The notes under the pieces are model-generated. The model was given only the letters and a program-made list of their open reading frames with translations. It was not told the origin of the DNA and made no database searches. The translations under genes and the position numbers were made by a program. Shown one piece after another: positions 1-6,138 of a stretch of 13,176 bases of DNA (its first letter is position 1; every line of letters starts with the position of its first letter). The DNA is taken from contig DDIK01000053.1 of assembly GCA_002338505.1 (NCBI GenBank), positions 1 through 13,176 on the forward strand, written 5' to 3'. This DNA comes from Bacteriovorax sp. UBA1852 (lineage in GTDB: Bacteria > Bdellovibrionota > Bacteriovoracia > Bacteriovoracales > Bacteriovoracaceae).

Positions 1-1037
1 CTAGGAAAATAATTACACGCAACCATCTCACCTAGATACTTTCCAGTTTCAGGATCTTTACCTTTTTGAACCCATTTAAAAATATCTCTTACAATATAAT
101 TACCATCACGATCAAGACCTAGAACTTCTGAGATATGTGAAGTTCTTCTACCTCCATCATGGTATCGATTACATTGAACAATAATCTGCAGGGCCGAACC
201 GACCATTTTCCTAATAGCGTCTGGTGGTATCTGAGATTCTCCCATTAAGCATAGCGTTTCTAAGCGAGTACAAGCATCCACTGGATTATTAGAGTGAACG
301 GTTCCCATACTTCCATCGTGACCGGTGTTCATAACCTGAACAAGATCGAGTGCTTCAGCACCCCTAACCTCACCAACAATGATACGGTCAGGCCTAAGCC
401 TCATGGCAGAAATAACGAGATCTCTTATGGAGACCTCTGATACACCACTTTTTGGATCTTCTTTACGTGTTTCGAAGTTAACAACGTGTTGAGCAGAAAT
501 TTGTAGCTCGGCCGCGTCTTCAATAATTATTAATCTTTGGGTATCAGGAATTCGACTACCTAGGACATTGAGCATAGTTGTTTTACCGGAACCTGTTCCA
601 CCGGAGACAAGAATATTCTTTCCAAGATAAACACACATACTTAAAAAGTTAGCCCCATCTTTTGACAATGAGCCAAACTCTACAAGGTCTTTTAAAGTAA
701 GTTTCTCCTCAGAAAATTTTCTAATCGCAACAGTTGTACCATTCTTTGCCATAGGCCTTAGAACAACGTGGATTCTTGAACCATCAGGAAGACGAGCATC
801 AAGTCTAGGATTCTCTGAATCAATTCTTCTATCAAGACTGGCAGCAATTGAATTCATTGCGGCAATCAAGGTATTTTCATCATAGAATTGATTATCTGTT
901 TTATAGACAAGCCCACTTTGCTCAACAAAGATTTCATGAGGGCCATTGATCATAATCTCAGATACACTAGAATCTTCAAGAAGATCTCGAATAGGCTCTA
1001 AGAAATTATAAATTGCTTCCTGATTAACAGATGACAT
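1..1037 (-). CDS. cpaF: CpaF/TadA-type secretion ATPase, C-terminus cut by window edge
   Basis: This is a hexameric ATPase of the type II/IV secretion superfamily that powers Tad/Flp pilus assembly or secretion at the inner membrane. I translated 345 codons with no stop before the window edge. Walker A (GGTGSGKT) is at residues 146-153, the Asp box (IIIEDAAE) at 170-177, Walker B (RIIVGEVRG) at 218-226, and the His box with NTGHDGSMGTVHSN at 237-250. The order and spacing are those of CpaF. The start is firm: GAGG precedes ATG at 1037, and an in-frame TAA directly abuts that ATG. The protein therefore begins at the conserved segment around EIMINGP (27-33) and lacks most of the variable N-terminal region of typical CpaF. 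Probably only a few tens of residues are missing at the C-terminus. The cupredoxin-like gene lies 28 bp upstream on the same strand. The tad partners must lie beyond the left edge. The family call is sure; pilus versus secretion role is open. Confidence 0.93.
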   Translation of the reverse strand, partial: MSSVNQEAIYNFLEPIRDLLEDSSVSEIMINGPHEIFVEQSGLVYKTDNQFYDENTLIAAMNSIAASLDRRIDSENPRLDARLPDGSRIHVVLRPMAKNGTTVAIRKFSEEKLTLKDLVEFGSLSKDGANFLSMCVYLGKNILVSGGTGSGKTTMLNVLGSRIPDTQRLIIIEDAAELQISAQHVVNFETRKEDPKSGVSEVSIRDLVISAMRLRPDRIIVGEVRGAEALDLVQVMNTGHDGSMGTVHSNNPVDACTRLETLCLMGESQIPPDAIRKMVGSALQIIVQCNRYHDGGRRTSHISEVLGLDRDGNYIVRDIFKWVQKGKDPETGKYLGEMVACNYFP

Positions 1038-1065
1038 TTAACCTCACAACTGATGTTCTAAGGTT

Positions 1066-1521
1066 CTATTCGTCTTTTGGCCGCCAAATCTTTATCTTTT
1101 TACTCTCTTTTGATGCTAAATCTCGCTTTATTCTCTGTCTTTTTGTGCGTGGGTGTTCTAAAACAGTAATTTTTGACTTCTTGGCGAGACTTGGACAGTA
1201 GAGATCGTATTCACCTGTGCGAGCAAAGTAGACCTCTTGCTCAGCAATCTTACCTCTCTTGGCCTCGAGAAATAGCTCTTTGCCCTTAATTATAAAGCAA
1301 GATGGCATTTTAGTTGTTGAAGTAACAAAGAACCTCACCTTTTCACCAGCGTAGACAAATTGTCTATGGGGATAAATGCCTTCGTCGGAAACGATATATG
1401 CAAGCTCCCTCTTAGGCCTCTCATATTCTGTTCCTTTAAAATATGTACTCTCCAGAGCACTGACATTGAGAAAAGCAAAGATAGAAAATATAAATATATA
1501 AATGATTTTACTATTTTTCAT
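1066..1521 (-). CDS. Exported cupredoxin-like protein with basic C-terminal tail
   Basis: A 151-residue exported protein. A hydrophobic signal peptide covers about residues 1-22 (cleavage likely near VSA). Residues 50-121 read like a cupredoxin beta-sandwich: a strand entering FVYAGEKVRFFVTS, then MPSCFII, then the closing GEYDLYCPSLAKK-KITV segment seen in plastocyanin and cytochrome oxidase subunit II domains. The copper ligands are mostly absent: the first-ligand position is in PSC rather than an HSF-type motif, and after Cys109 there is no following His or Met. Cys75 and Cys109 are the only cysteines in the domain, so a disulfide may replace the metal. The tail (about 113-148) is rich in Lys and Arg. 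It is the likely first gene of a unit with cpaF, 28 bp downstream. The Shine-Dalgarno site is poor. The fold call is by pattern only; the function is unknown. Confidence 0.75.
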   Translation of the reverse strand: MKNSKIIYIFIFSIFAFLNVSALESTYFKGTEYERPKRELAYIVSDEGIYPHRQFVYAGEKVRFFVTSTTKMPSCFIIKGKELFLEAKRGKIAEQEVYFARTGEYDLYCPSLAKKSKITVLEHPRTKRQRIKRDLASKESKKIKIWRPKDE

Positions 1522-1653
1522 GTTTTTCTGTTCGGAAGATTACGAAAAGAACTTGAGCAAAAGAATCAACAAAGGGGCGCAGCGATTATGTATATTTATT
1601 AATAGTGACGGTATATCTTATGAGAATTGTATCCATAAAAAGTATAGATATTT

Positions 1654-1682
1654 TTGCCCAAAAAATCTCGATATGATGTAAA
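1654..1682 (+). promoter_or_regulatory. Candidate sigma70 promoter for the CBS-receiver pair
   Basis: TTGCCC (1654-1659) and TGTAAA (1677-1682) are separated by 17 bp, placing a start site near 1689, about 20 nt before the ATG at 1710. Each hexamer matches consensus at four of six positions. The surrounding 1522-1709 region is the divergent spacer between the minus-strand cupredoxin/cpaF unit and this gene; I found no convincing promoter for the minus direction. Confidence 0.35.
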
Positions 1683-1709
1683 ATAAAATAAATTTAAAGG
1701 GAGAACTTC

Positions 1710-2129
1710 ATGAGTGATGTTATTGAGTTATTAGACTATACCGTTAGTGAGCTTGGAACTATTAGTGATCCAAAATATGTGCTCGACTCAGACCCGGTTT
1801 CAAAAGCTATTAGTCTAATGAAAGAAAACTCTCTTGGTTCATGTCTTGTTATAGACGAAAAAATTAACCTTGTAGGTATTTTTACCGAAAGAGATGTCCT
1901 AAATAAAATCATCGGTAATGATGAATTATTAAACGAACAGATTAGTAAGCACATGACAAAGAACCCACAAACAATAATGGCCAATGATTCTGTAGTGATT
2001 GCATTGCAGATGATGACAAAGGGTAACTTTAGACATTTACCGGTCGTTAATATGGAGAAGAAAGCTGTTGGAGCAATCTCAATTAGAGATATCATGCTCT
2101 TTCTAGCGAACCACTTAAAAGATGAGTAA
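1710..2129 (+). CDS. Two-CBS-domain protein
   Basis: A 139-residue soluble protein made almost entirely of a CBS pair (Bateman module). CBS1 spans about residues 20-73 with GIFTERD (56-62), and CBS2 about 80-137 with GAISIRD (121-127). The S/T-x-R-D ending of each motif is the usual ribose-phosphate contact, so an adenine nucleotide or similar ligand is plausible. No catalytic or transport domain is attached, so it should act as a sensor through a partner. GGGAGA lies about 7 nt before the ATG. The stop overlaps the start of a receiver-domain gene by 8 bp (2122-2129), implying translational coupling and possibly a joint function. The family call is firm; ligand and partner are inferred. Confidence 0.92.
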   Translation: MSDVIELLDYTVSELGTISDPKYVLDSDPVSKAISLMKENSLGSCLVIDEKINLVGIFTERDVLNKIIGNDELLNEQISKHMTKNPQTIMANDSVVIALQMMTKGNFRHLPVVNMEKKAVGAISIRDIMLFLANHLKDE

Positions 2130-2493
2130 GTTAAGAGCAATCGTAGTTGATGATGAAAAGTTAATAGCTGACTCTATTCAGTTGGCACTCATAAATGATG
2201 GCACGATCACATCCGTTTCTCGTTCTAATAGCGTCAAAGAAGCGATGTTAAAAATAAAAGACCATCGTTATGAAATGATCATCCTTGATTTAAATATGCC
2301 GGGAGCAAATGGTATAGAGCTTATAAAGAAGCTAAGAGATATACCTTCGTATAAACCAGAGATCCTAATTGTTTCAGGGCAAGTTGATAACGAAAATATT
2401 AAAGAGTTATTAGAGCTTGGAGTAAAAAATATTCTCACGAAACCATTTAATACAAAAGAAGTAGTTTCAAAAATACGAGCAATGGTAAACTAG
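2122..2493 (+). CDS. Stand-alone receiver-domain response regulator (CheY-like)
   Basis: A 123-residue single receiver domain with no output domain. Acidic residues are at Asp10-Asp11, the phospho-acceptor is Asp56 (ILDLNMPG), the switch Ser is at 85 (LIVSGQ), and Lys107 sits in LTKPFN. All the residues needed for phosphorylation are present. It should be a phosphorelay intermediate or act by protein contact. No kinase adjoins it; its only operon partner is the CBS protein, whose reading frame it overlaps by 8 bp (ATGAGTAA). It ends 3 bp from the stop of the convergent heat-shock-protein gene, with no terminator hairpin between them, so the two transcripts probably overlap antisense at their 3' ends. 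Confidence 0.93.
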   Translation: MSKLRAIVVDDEKLIADSIQLALINDGTITSVSRSNSVKEAMLKIKDHRYEMIILDLNMPGANGIELIKKLRDIPSYKPEILIVSGQVDNENIKELLELGVKNILTKPFNTKEVVSKIRAMVN

Positions 2494-2496
2494 CTC

Positions 2497-3069
2497 TCAA
2501 ATATCTTGCTTGTTCTTCTTTGGTATCACTGGAATAAAAGGCTTCTTTGAGTTCTTGACATCTTTAGCAGCAATTTTTTTAAATTTAATAAGAATTTTTT
2601 CTCCCTCTTGAGACATTAAGGGATTATTTATATCAACACCTTGTGGAATACCAACAGATTTTGAAAAACTAGACTGACTTCTGCGAACAATCTCACCTTT
2701 GTCATTCTTTATCTCATTAACATGGACACCTTCAAACTTAACTAGTCCATCTTCAATTTTTATATCTATCTTGTCGTCTTTATTTTGGTACTCTACCACG
2801 AGAACATGATGGCCATCATCTTCTACCCAGGTGGTCTTAACACCTTTTCTACTAATTTCAAAAGTATCATTTGAAAAAGTCCCAAAGGCATTTCCTCTCA
2901 AGCGATCAAACATCTTATAAACATAATCATCAAAGACTGACTGATCCTGCTGCATCTGTTTAAACATCTCTTGCTGCTGTTCACGCATCTGCTTCATCAC
3001 TTCATCGAGATTCTGTGCGTACGATATATTTAAAATGAAAAAAACAATTAAAAGCTTAAGCGTTTTCAT
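2497..3069 (-). CDS. Exported small heat-shock protein (Hsp20/alpha-crystallin-like)
   Basis: A 190-residue protein with a signal peptide (about 1-18, ending SYA before Gln19). A helical segment rich in Gln and Met follows (about 20-58). An alpha-crystallin-like domain (about 79-166) shows the sHSP pattern: a strand HHVLVVEYQNKDDKIDIKI, then GLVKFEG, then SFSKSVGIPQGVD, and a closing EKILIKFKK. The C-terminal tail carries IPVIP (179-183), resembling the I-x-I/V oligomer-docking motif of sHSPs. The mature protein is therefore likely a periplasmic or envelope holdase, whereas most bacterial Hsp20s are cytoplasmic. The start is supported by AGGGG about 5 nt before the ATG. It is the last gene of a three-gene unit and overlaps the dehydratase gene by 14 bp. 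The family is inferred from motif order; export from the signal peptide. Confidence 0.8.
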   Translation of the reverse strand: MKTLKLLIVFFILNISYAQNLDEVMKQMREQQQEMFKQMQQDQSVFDDYVYKMFDRLRGNAFGTFSNDTFEISRKGVKTTWVEDDGHHVLVVEYQNKDDKIDIKIEDGLVKFEGVHVNEIKNDKGEIVRRSQSSFSKSVGIPQGVDINNPLMSQEGEKILIKFKKIAAKDVKNSKKPFIPVIPKKNKQDI

Positions 3070-3403
3070 AGTCCCCTAAAACTCCATCTAATTTTGAAGC
3101 AAAAATAAAGTCACTCTCCACTAGGTCATCTATTTTATGCGTCCATATTTCTATGACAAGTTTATTAAAAGAAATATAAAGGTCTGGGTGATGCCACTGT
3201 TCATCAGCGAGATCGCCTATCTTATTCGCAATCTCAAGAGGAACTTTAAAACCTTTTAGTGAAACCTCTCTCTTAAGACGTTTCTTATTATTTTCAAAAC
3301 GCCAATCATCATGAAGCTCCTCCATGAATTGATTTTTCAAATTGAGAGCTAACGGAGGAACTCCTCCTTCGCACGGAATACATTTCTTATCTCTTAATGA
3401 CAT
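3056..3403 (-). CDS. phhB: Pterin-4a-carbinolamine dehydratase
   Basis: A 115-residue cytoplasmic enzyme that dehydrates 4a-hydroxytetrahydropterin, recycling the cofactor of aromatic amino-acid hydroxylases. The family active-site signature is intact: Asp67-x3-His71-His72-Pro73, Phe79, then His89 within WTHKID. The N-terminus has the CIPCEGGVPPL segment (8-18) that many bacterial members carry. Length is normal for the family. GAGGAAG sits just before the ATG. The gene lies 15 bp after the NIF3-like gene and overlaps the exported sHSP gene by 14 bp. No phenylalanine hydroxylase is in the window, so its hydroxylase partner, if any, is elsewhere; PCD-like proteins without a nearby hydroxylase are known in bacteria, where other pterin roles have been proposed. 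Confidence 0.95.
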   Translation of the reverse strand: MSLRDKKCIPCEGGVPPLALNLKNQFMEELHDDWRFENNKKRLKREVSLKGFKVPLEIANKIGDLADEQWHHPDLYISFNKLVIEIWTHKIDDLVESDFIFASKLDGVLGDYENA

Positions 3404-3418
3404 TACTTCCTCACAATA

Positions 3419-3733
3419 CTAATCAAAGTTTAACAATTCTAATACATCAACCGCAGGTTCTTCATAGGGATGCGCACTTCTTAGTGCCGTCAAAGCTGAC
3501 TCTATTATATTATCTTCACATATCATTTCAACTTTTAACTCTTCTACTTTTTCTAGTTTATCTATTTTACCAATTGTTGGCGAAGCACTACCCACAGGTC
3601 TAAATTGACCTGTCCCAAGTGTTTCGAAAGAACAATTCTCGTAATTTCCTATACGCCCTGCACCAGTGGAAAAAAGCGCCTGTTTAACCTTGTCAGCACT
3701 TCCTACAGGGACAAAGAAGATTATTTTCTTCAT
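3419..3733 (-). CDS. Stand-alone NIF3/YqfO-type (CutA/PII-like fold) domain protein
   Basis: A protein of about 104 residues matching the small domain inserted in YqfO/NIF3-like proteins and also found alone in many bacteria. The diagnostic stretches are FVPVGSADKVKQALFSTGAG (7-26), GNYENCSF, LGTGQFRPVG (39-48), and the C-terminal AHPYEEPAVDV (87-97). The role of the stand-alone form is not established; the fold resembles PII/CutA trimers. I chose ATG 3733 rather than the upstream in-frame ATG at 3811: GGAG lies 6 nt before 3733, the family begins at this point, and a candidate promoter (3762-3790) lies inside the longer frame. It is the first gene of the unit with phhB and the exported sHSP. 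Confidence 0.88.
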   Translation of the reverse strand: MKKIIFFVPVGSADKVKQALFSTGAGRIGNYENCSFETLGTGQFRPVGSASPTIGKIDKLEKVEELKVEMICEDNIIESALTALRSAHPYEEPAVDVLELLNFD

Positions 3734-3739
3734 CAGTCG

Positions 3740-3743
3740 CTCC
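3740..3743 (-). promoter_or_regulatory. Ribosome binding site fixing the NIF3-like start
   Basis: GGAG on the minus strand lies 6 nt upstream of ATG 3733. It overlaps the first codons of an alternative in-frame ATG (3745), which therefore cannot use it. This supports the shorter 104-residue product. Confidence 0.7.
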
Positions 3744-3761
3744 ATTTTTAAATCAATAATA

Positions 3762-3790
3762 ATTCTATCATCATCTGACATATTTTTGAA
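3762..3790 (-). promoter_or_regulatory. Candidate sigma70 promoter of the NIF3-like/phhB/sHSP operon
   Basis: On the minus strand, TTCAAA (3790-3785) and TAGAAT (3767-3762) are 17 bp apart, matching consensus at four and five of six positions. A start near 3755 gives a leader of about 22 nt to ATG 3733. Nothing here suggests heat-shock (sigma32) promoter structure despite the sHSP in the operon. Confidence 0.45.
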
Positions 3791-3920
3791 GTTTCTTTCA
3801 TTTTCTAACATACTGACAATATTAGGTTTTCCTTATGGACATGTTTGCTTTATTAGGGAAAAATTATCTTTAACACTAAATCAAAACTACCAATTATATG
3901 AAATGATCGCGTAGGCACTC

Positions 3921-3927
3921 AAGGAGG
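3921..3927 (+). promoter_or_regulatory. Strong Shine-Dalgarno of the secreted peptidase gene
   Basis: AAGGAGG is a near-complete anti-16S match 5 nt before ATG 3933. A GTG at 3930 is in frame but only 2 nt from the site, and the ATG at 3928 is out of frame, so 3933 is the chosen start. The strength suggests high translation. Confidence 0.75.
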
Positions 3928-3932
3928 ATGTG

Positions 3933-4814
3933 ATGAGAAAAGGATTTCTAGCGCTGATGATGGCAACATTTTTAACTGTACCAGCAATAGCATGTGATGA
4001 GCATGGAGTAACAGGTATCGTTGAAGATAATAACCTATACATCGCTGTTGGTGAAAAGAACACTAACGGATTAACAGAAGAAGACTTTAATGATGTTATC
4101 AGTAAAGTAGAAGCAATCTATGCTCCAATCATTGAAGAGATGGGCAAGAAACTTATTATCGAGAGAAATTGGACAGACGGAACTGTTAACGCTTATGCAA
4201 GACAGTCTGGAAACAACTGGCACGTAGCAATGTTTGGTGGTCTTGCAAGACACGAAACAATCACAAGAGACGGATTTGCATCTGTTGTTTGTCATGAGCT
4301 TGGTCACCACCTAGGTGGAGCACCAAAGAAGAAGTCTTGGTGGTCATCATCATGGGCCTCAAATGAAGGACAAGCTGATTACTTTGCAACTTCAAAGTGT
4401 CTAAGAAAGTATATGGAAACTGATGACAACATTACAATGGTTAATAACATGGACGTACCAGCGACTGCTACTGCGGCATGTGAAAAGAACTTCAGTAATG
4501 AATCTGATGTTGCAATGTGCTTAAGAGGATCAATGGCAGGAATGTCTCTTGCGAATCTTTTTAGAGCTCTTAGAAACCTAACAACTGAATTAAAGTTTGA
4601 TACTCCTGATTCAAATGTAGTTAGCTCAACTAATGACAACCACCCTGCTCCACAATGTAGACTAGATACATACTTTAATGGTGCATTATGTGACGTTGAT
4701 CACTATACAGATGTTGATCAAAGTGATGCTAAGATCGGTACTTGTAATAGAGTTGATGGTTATAACCAAGGTGTAAGACCACTATGTTGGTACAAGCCTG
4801 TAGCTTCAAAGTAA
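3933..4814 (+). CDS. Secreted zinc metallopeptidase (HExxH...ExxxD)
   Basis: A 293-residue exported hydrolase. The signal peptide (about 1-20) ends PAIA before Cys21, so either signal peptidase I cleavage or a lipoprotein is possible; the lipobox is weak. The catalytic HELGHH motif is at 121-126 (His121, Glu122, His125). Downstream, NEGQADYFAT gives Glu145-x3-Asp149, the third-ligand helix of gluzincin peptidases. The mature chain has nine cysteines, counting Cys21, consistent with disulfides outside the cytoplasm. The C-terminal third (about 235-293) is Cys- and Asp-rich and does not match a domain I know. The gene stands alone, with a strong Shine-Dalgarno site and a strong terminator, which fits a well-expressed factor. 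In a predator, digestion of prey material is one possibility, but that is conjecture. The exact peptidase family is not settled. Confidence 0.88.
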   Translation: MRKGFLALMMATFLTVPAIACDEHGVTGIVEDNNLYIAVGEKNTNGLTEEDFNDVISKVEAIYAPIIEEMGKKLIIERNWTDGTVNAYARQSGNNWHVAMFGGLARHETITRDGFASVVCHELGHHLGGAPKKKSWWSSSWASNEGQADYFATSKCLRKYMETDDNITMVNNMDVPATATAACEKNFSNESDVAMCLRGSMAGMSLANLFRALRNLTTELKFDTPDSNVVSSTNDNHPAPQCRLDTYFNGALCDVDHYTDVDQSDAKIGTCNRVDGYNQGVRPLCWYKPVASK

Positions 4815-4842
4815 TTCATTTAATTGTTTAGACAATAAAAAG

Positions 4843-4871
4843 AAAAGGAGATCGCCAGATCTCCTTTTTTT
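4843..4871 (+). terminator. Strong intrinsic terminator after the peptidase gene
   Basis: Perfect 11-bp stem AAAAGGAGATC/GATCTCCTTTT with a 4-nt loop (GCCA), followed by a T run to 4871. The A-rich left flank means it could also stop minus-strand transcripts of the convergent gene ending at 4897. Confidence 0.93.
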
Positions 4872-4896
4872 ATATGATAAGTGTATTTTAAGCTAA

Positions 4897-5328
4897 TTAC
4901 CTCGCCTCAATATATTCAAACGTTGGACGATCATAAATATTAGAGCAAGAGTCAACAGCTTCAAAAGGGTTCTCCATCCTTACAATGTTCTTGAAAGCAT
5001 CTCCTAGTTCATCAAAAAAACCATCATATCTAGACTCTATGGTTCTTCCTGAATAAACTTCTTCTCCATTTATCACACCTTGAACAAATTCATATTTCTC
5101 ATAAGTTCTAAGTTTACTAGGATTTTTTTTCGTGTGAAGAACAACTTGAAACTTAGCTTCTTCAGCATTTGTTGTTAGTTGATACTCTTTATCTTCAAGA
5201 ATTTTCTGAGCGTCTTCAGAAATTTCTCTTCCTGTATGCTCGTCAATAATAAATAAGCTACAGTCTAGTGTTTTTGCATAAGTGAATATAGACATCAGGC
5301 ATAGAATGATAACTTTGAATTGCTTCAT
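4897..5328 (-). CDS. Exported protein of unknown function (143 aa)
   Basis: I do not recognise this protein. A signal peptide covers about residues 1-18 (cleavage after TYA). The mature part is small, with two cysteines (Cys23 and Cys128) that could pair, and no transmembrane helix. The stretch LTTNAEEAKFQVVLHT (51-66), in which a variable segment is followed by a hydrophobic strand after an Asn/Ala-Glu turn, resembles the repeat-free alpha/beta units of many small periplasmic proteins. AAAGGAG lies 5 nt before the ATG, a good ribosome site. It is convergent with the peptidase gene and shares that terminator. The gene upstream (5424-6059) is on the same strand, 95 bp away, with no hairpin that I can see between, so co-transcription is possible. 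Confidence 0.85.
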   Translation of the reverse strand: MKQFKVIILCLMSIFTYAKTLDCSLFIIDEHTGREISEDAQKILEDKEYQLTTNAEEAKFQVVLHTKKNPSKLRTYEKYEFVQGVINGEEVYSGRTIESRYDGFFDELGDAFKNIVRMENPFEAVDSCSNIYDRPTFEYIEAR

Positions 5329-5423
5329 ATGGGCTCCTTTATATTCTGAAATTATTCAGTGGTAAACAAGTAACACACAGCAACATAAAGAGAAAGAGTA
5401 TATGTAATTATTCCATCATCAAT

Positions 5424-6059
5424 TTAAATAGAAAGCATCCAACGTGCATTAACATTTAGAAAGTTTAAAATTAGTGACTCATTTGAAAGCTCATTTTTTA
5501 GCTCTCCAGCAAGAAGTCTCTCACGTAAGAGTAAAATATATTCCTGCAACAGTGATTCATCACTAACCATTTGCAAAAGGATCTCCCCGGCCCGTTGAAA
5601 AGGCTTTGAATGAAGTCCTGCTTGAATATAGCTCTTCCCTACAATTAACATATTTTCTCTTAACTGGGCCCTAAGTTTTGCAGAGCTCTTAGCGTTTATG
5701 CTGACATTATCATTCGCCCAGCTTTTGATTTCTTTGATCAGTGTTTGATGTGAAAAGAAAGGTCTAACGCCATCATACTCAAAACCCCAAGGGACTTTCT
5801 TAACCTGAACCCCTTGGCAGACTATTTTTCTAGCATCGTCCTGCATGGAAAATGATTTAATATGGGAAGTTCCTTTGATCAACTCAACACCAGTATCTGA
5901 TAAGCACTCATATACACAGTGAAATGAAATAGTTTTAGGGTAAGGCTCAGATAAGTTATTTGAGAGATATCGCTTACTCTCAGGCTTCGCAAGACATTCA
6001 CCCTCTAGCATCGAAGCAAATACAGTAGTCGACATGATAAGAACGAATATGATCTTCAT
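5424..6059 (-). CDS. Exported protein of unknown function (211 aa)
   Basis: I do not recognise this protein. A signal peptide spans about residues 1-15 (cleavage after VFA). The mature N-terminal half contains four cysteines (22, 48, 52, 81), enough for two disulfides, in a segment likely to be beta-rich. The C-terminal half (about 105-205) is predicted by eye to be helical and charged, without membrane spans. A weak GGGATG lies ahead of the ATG. The start codon lies just past a terminator-like hairpin that follows the oxygenase gene, so expression may need its own promoter or read-through. No catalytic motif is visible. Confidence 0.8.
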   Translation of the reverse strand: MKIIFVLIMSTTVFASMLEGECLAKPESKRYLSNNLSEPYPKTISFHCVYECLSDTGVELIKGTSHIKSFSMQDDARKIVCQGVQVKKVPWGFEYDGVRPFFSHQTLIKEIKSWANDNVSINAKSSAKLRAQLRENMLIVGKSYIQAGLHSKPFQRAGEILLQMVSDESLLQEYILLLRERLLAGELKNELSNESLILNFLNVNARWMLSI

Positions 6060-6073
6060 AAATACATCCCAAT

Positions 6074-6098
6074 AAAAAAAAGGGCCTAAATAGACCCT
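6074..6098 (-). terminator. Intrinsic terminator after the oxygenase gene
   Basis: Read on the minus strand: AGGGTC, loop TATTTA, GGCCCT, then eight T. The 6-bp stem has one G-U pair and can extend with A-U and G-U pairs into the T run. It lies between the oxygenase stop (6139) and the start at 6059 of the next gene, only 14 nt from that start. Confidence 0.6.
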
Positions 6099-6138
6099 CT
6101 CCTAGATAACTCACCCTAAATAAGGAAAGCTATGAATA

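Noticed and set aside
1360..1602. Plus-strand frame overlapping the start of the cupredoxin-like gene
   Set aside because: It lies mostly antisense to a gene with a clear signal peptide, and its product has no recognisable features.
1736..2140. Minus-strand frame of 134 codons antisense to the CBS gene
   Set aside because: It mirrors the strong CBS domain coding on the other strand and its product shows no domain or signal peptide pattern.
3734..3811. Longer NIF3-like protein starting at 3811
   Set aside because: The extra 26 residues lack family similarity, the ribosome site favours 3733, and a candidate promoter lies inside the extension.
3870..3900. TTAACA and TATATG as a promoter for the peptidase gene
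   Set aside because: The spacing is 19 bp and the -10 match is only four of six; not convincing enough to list.
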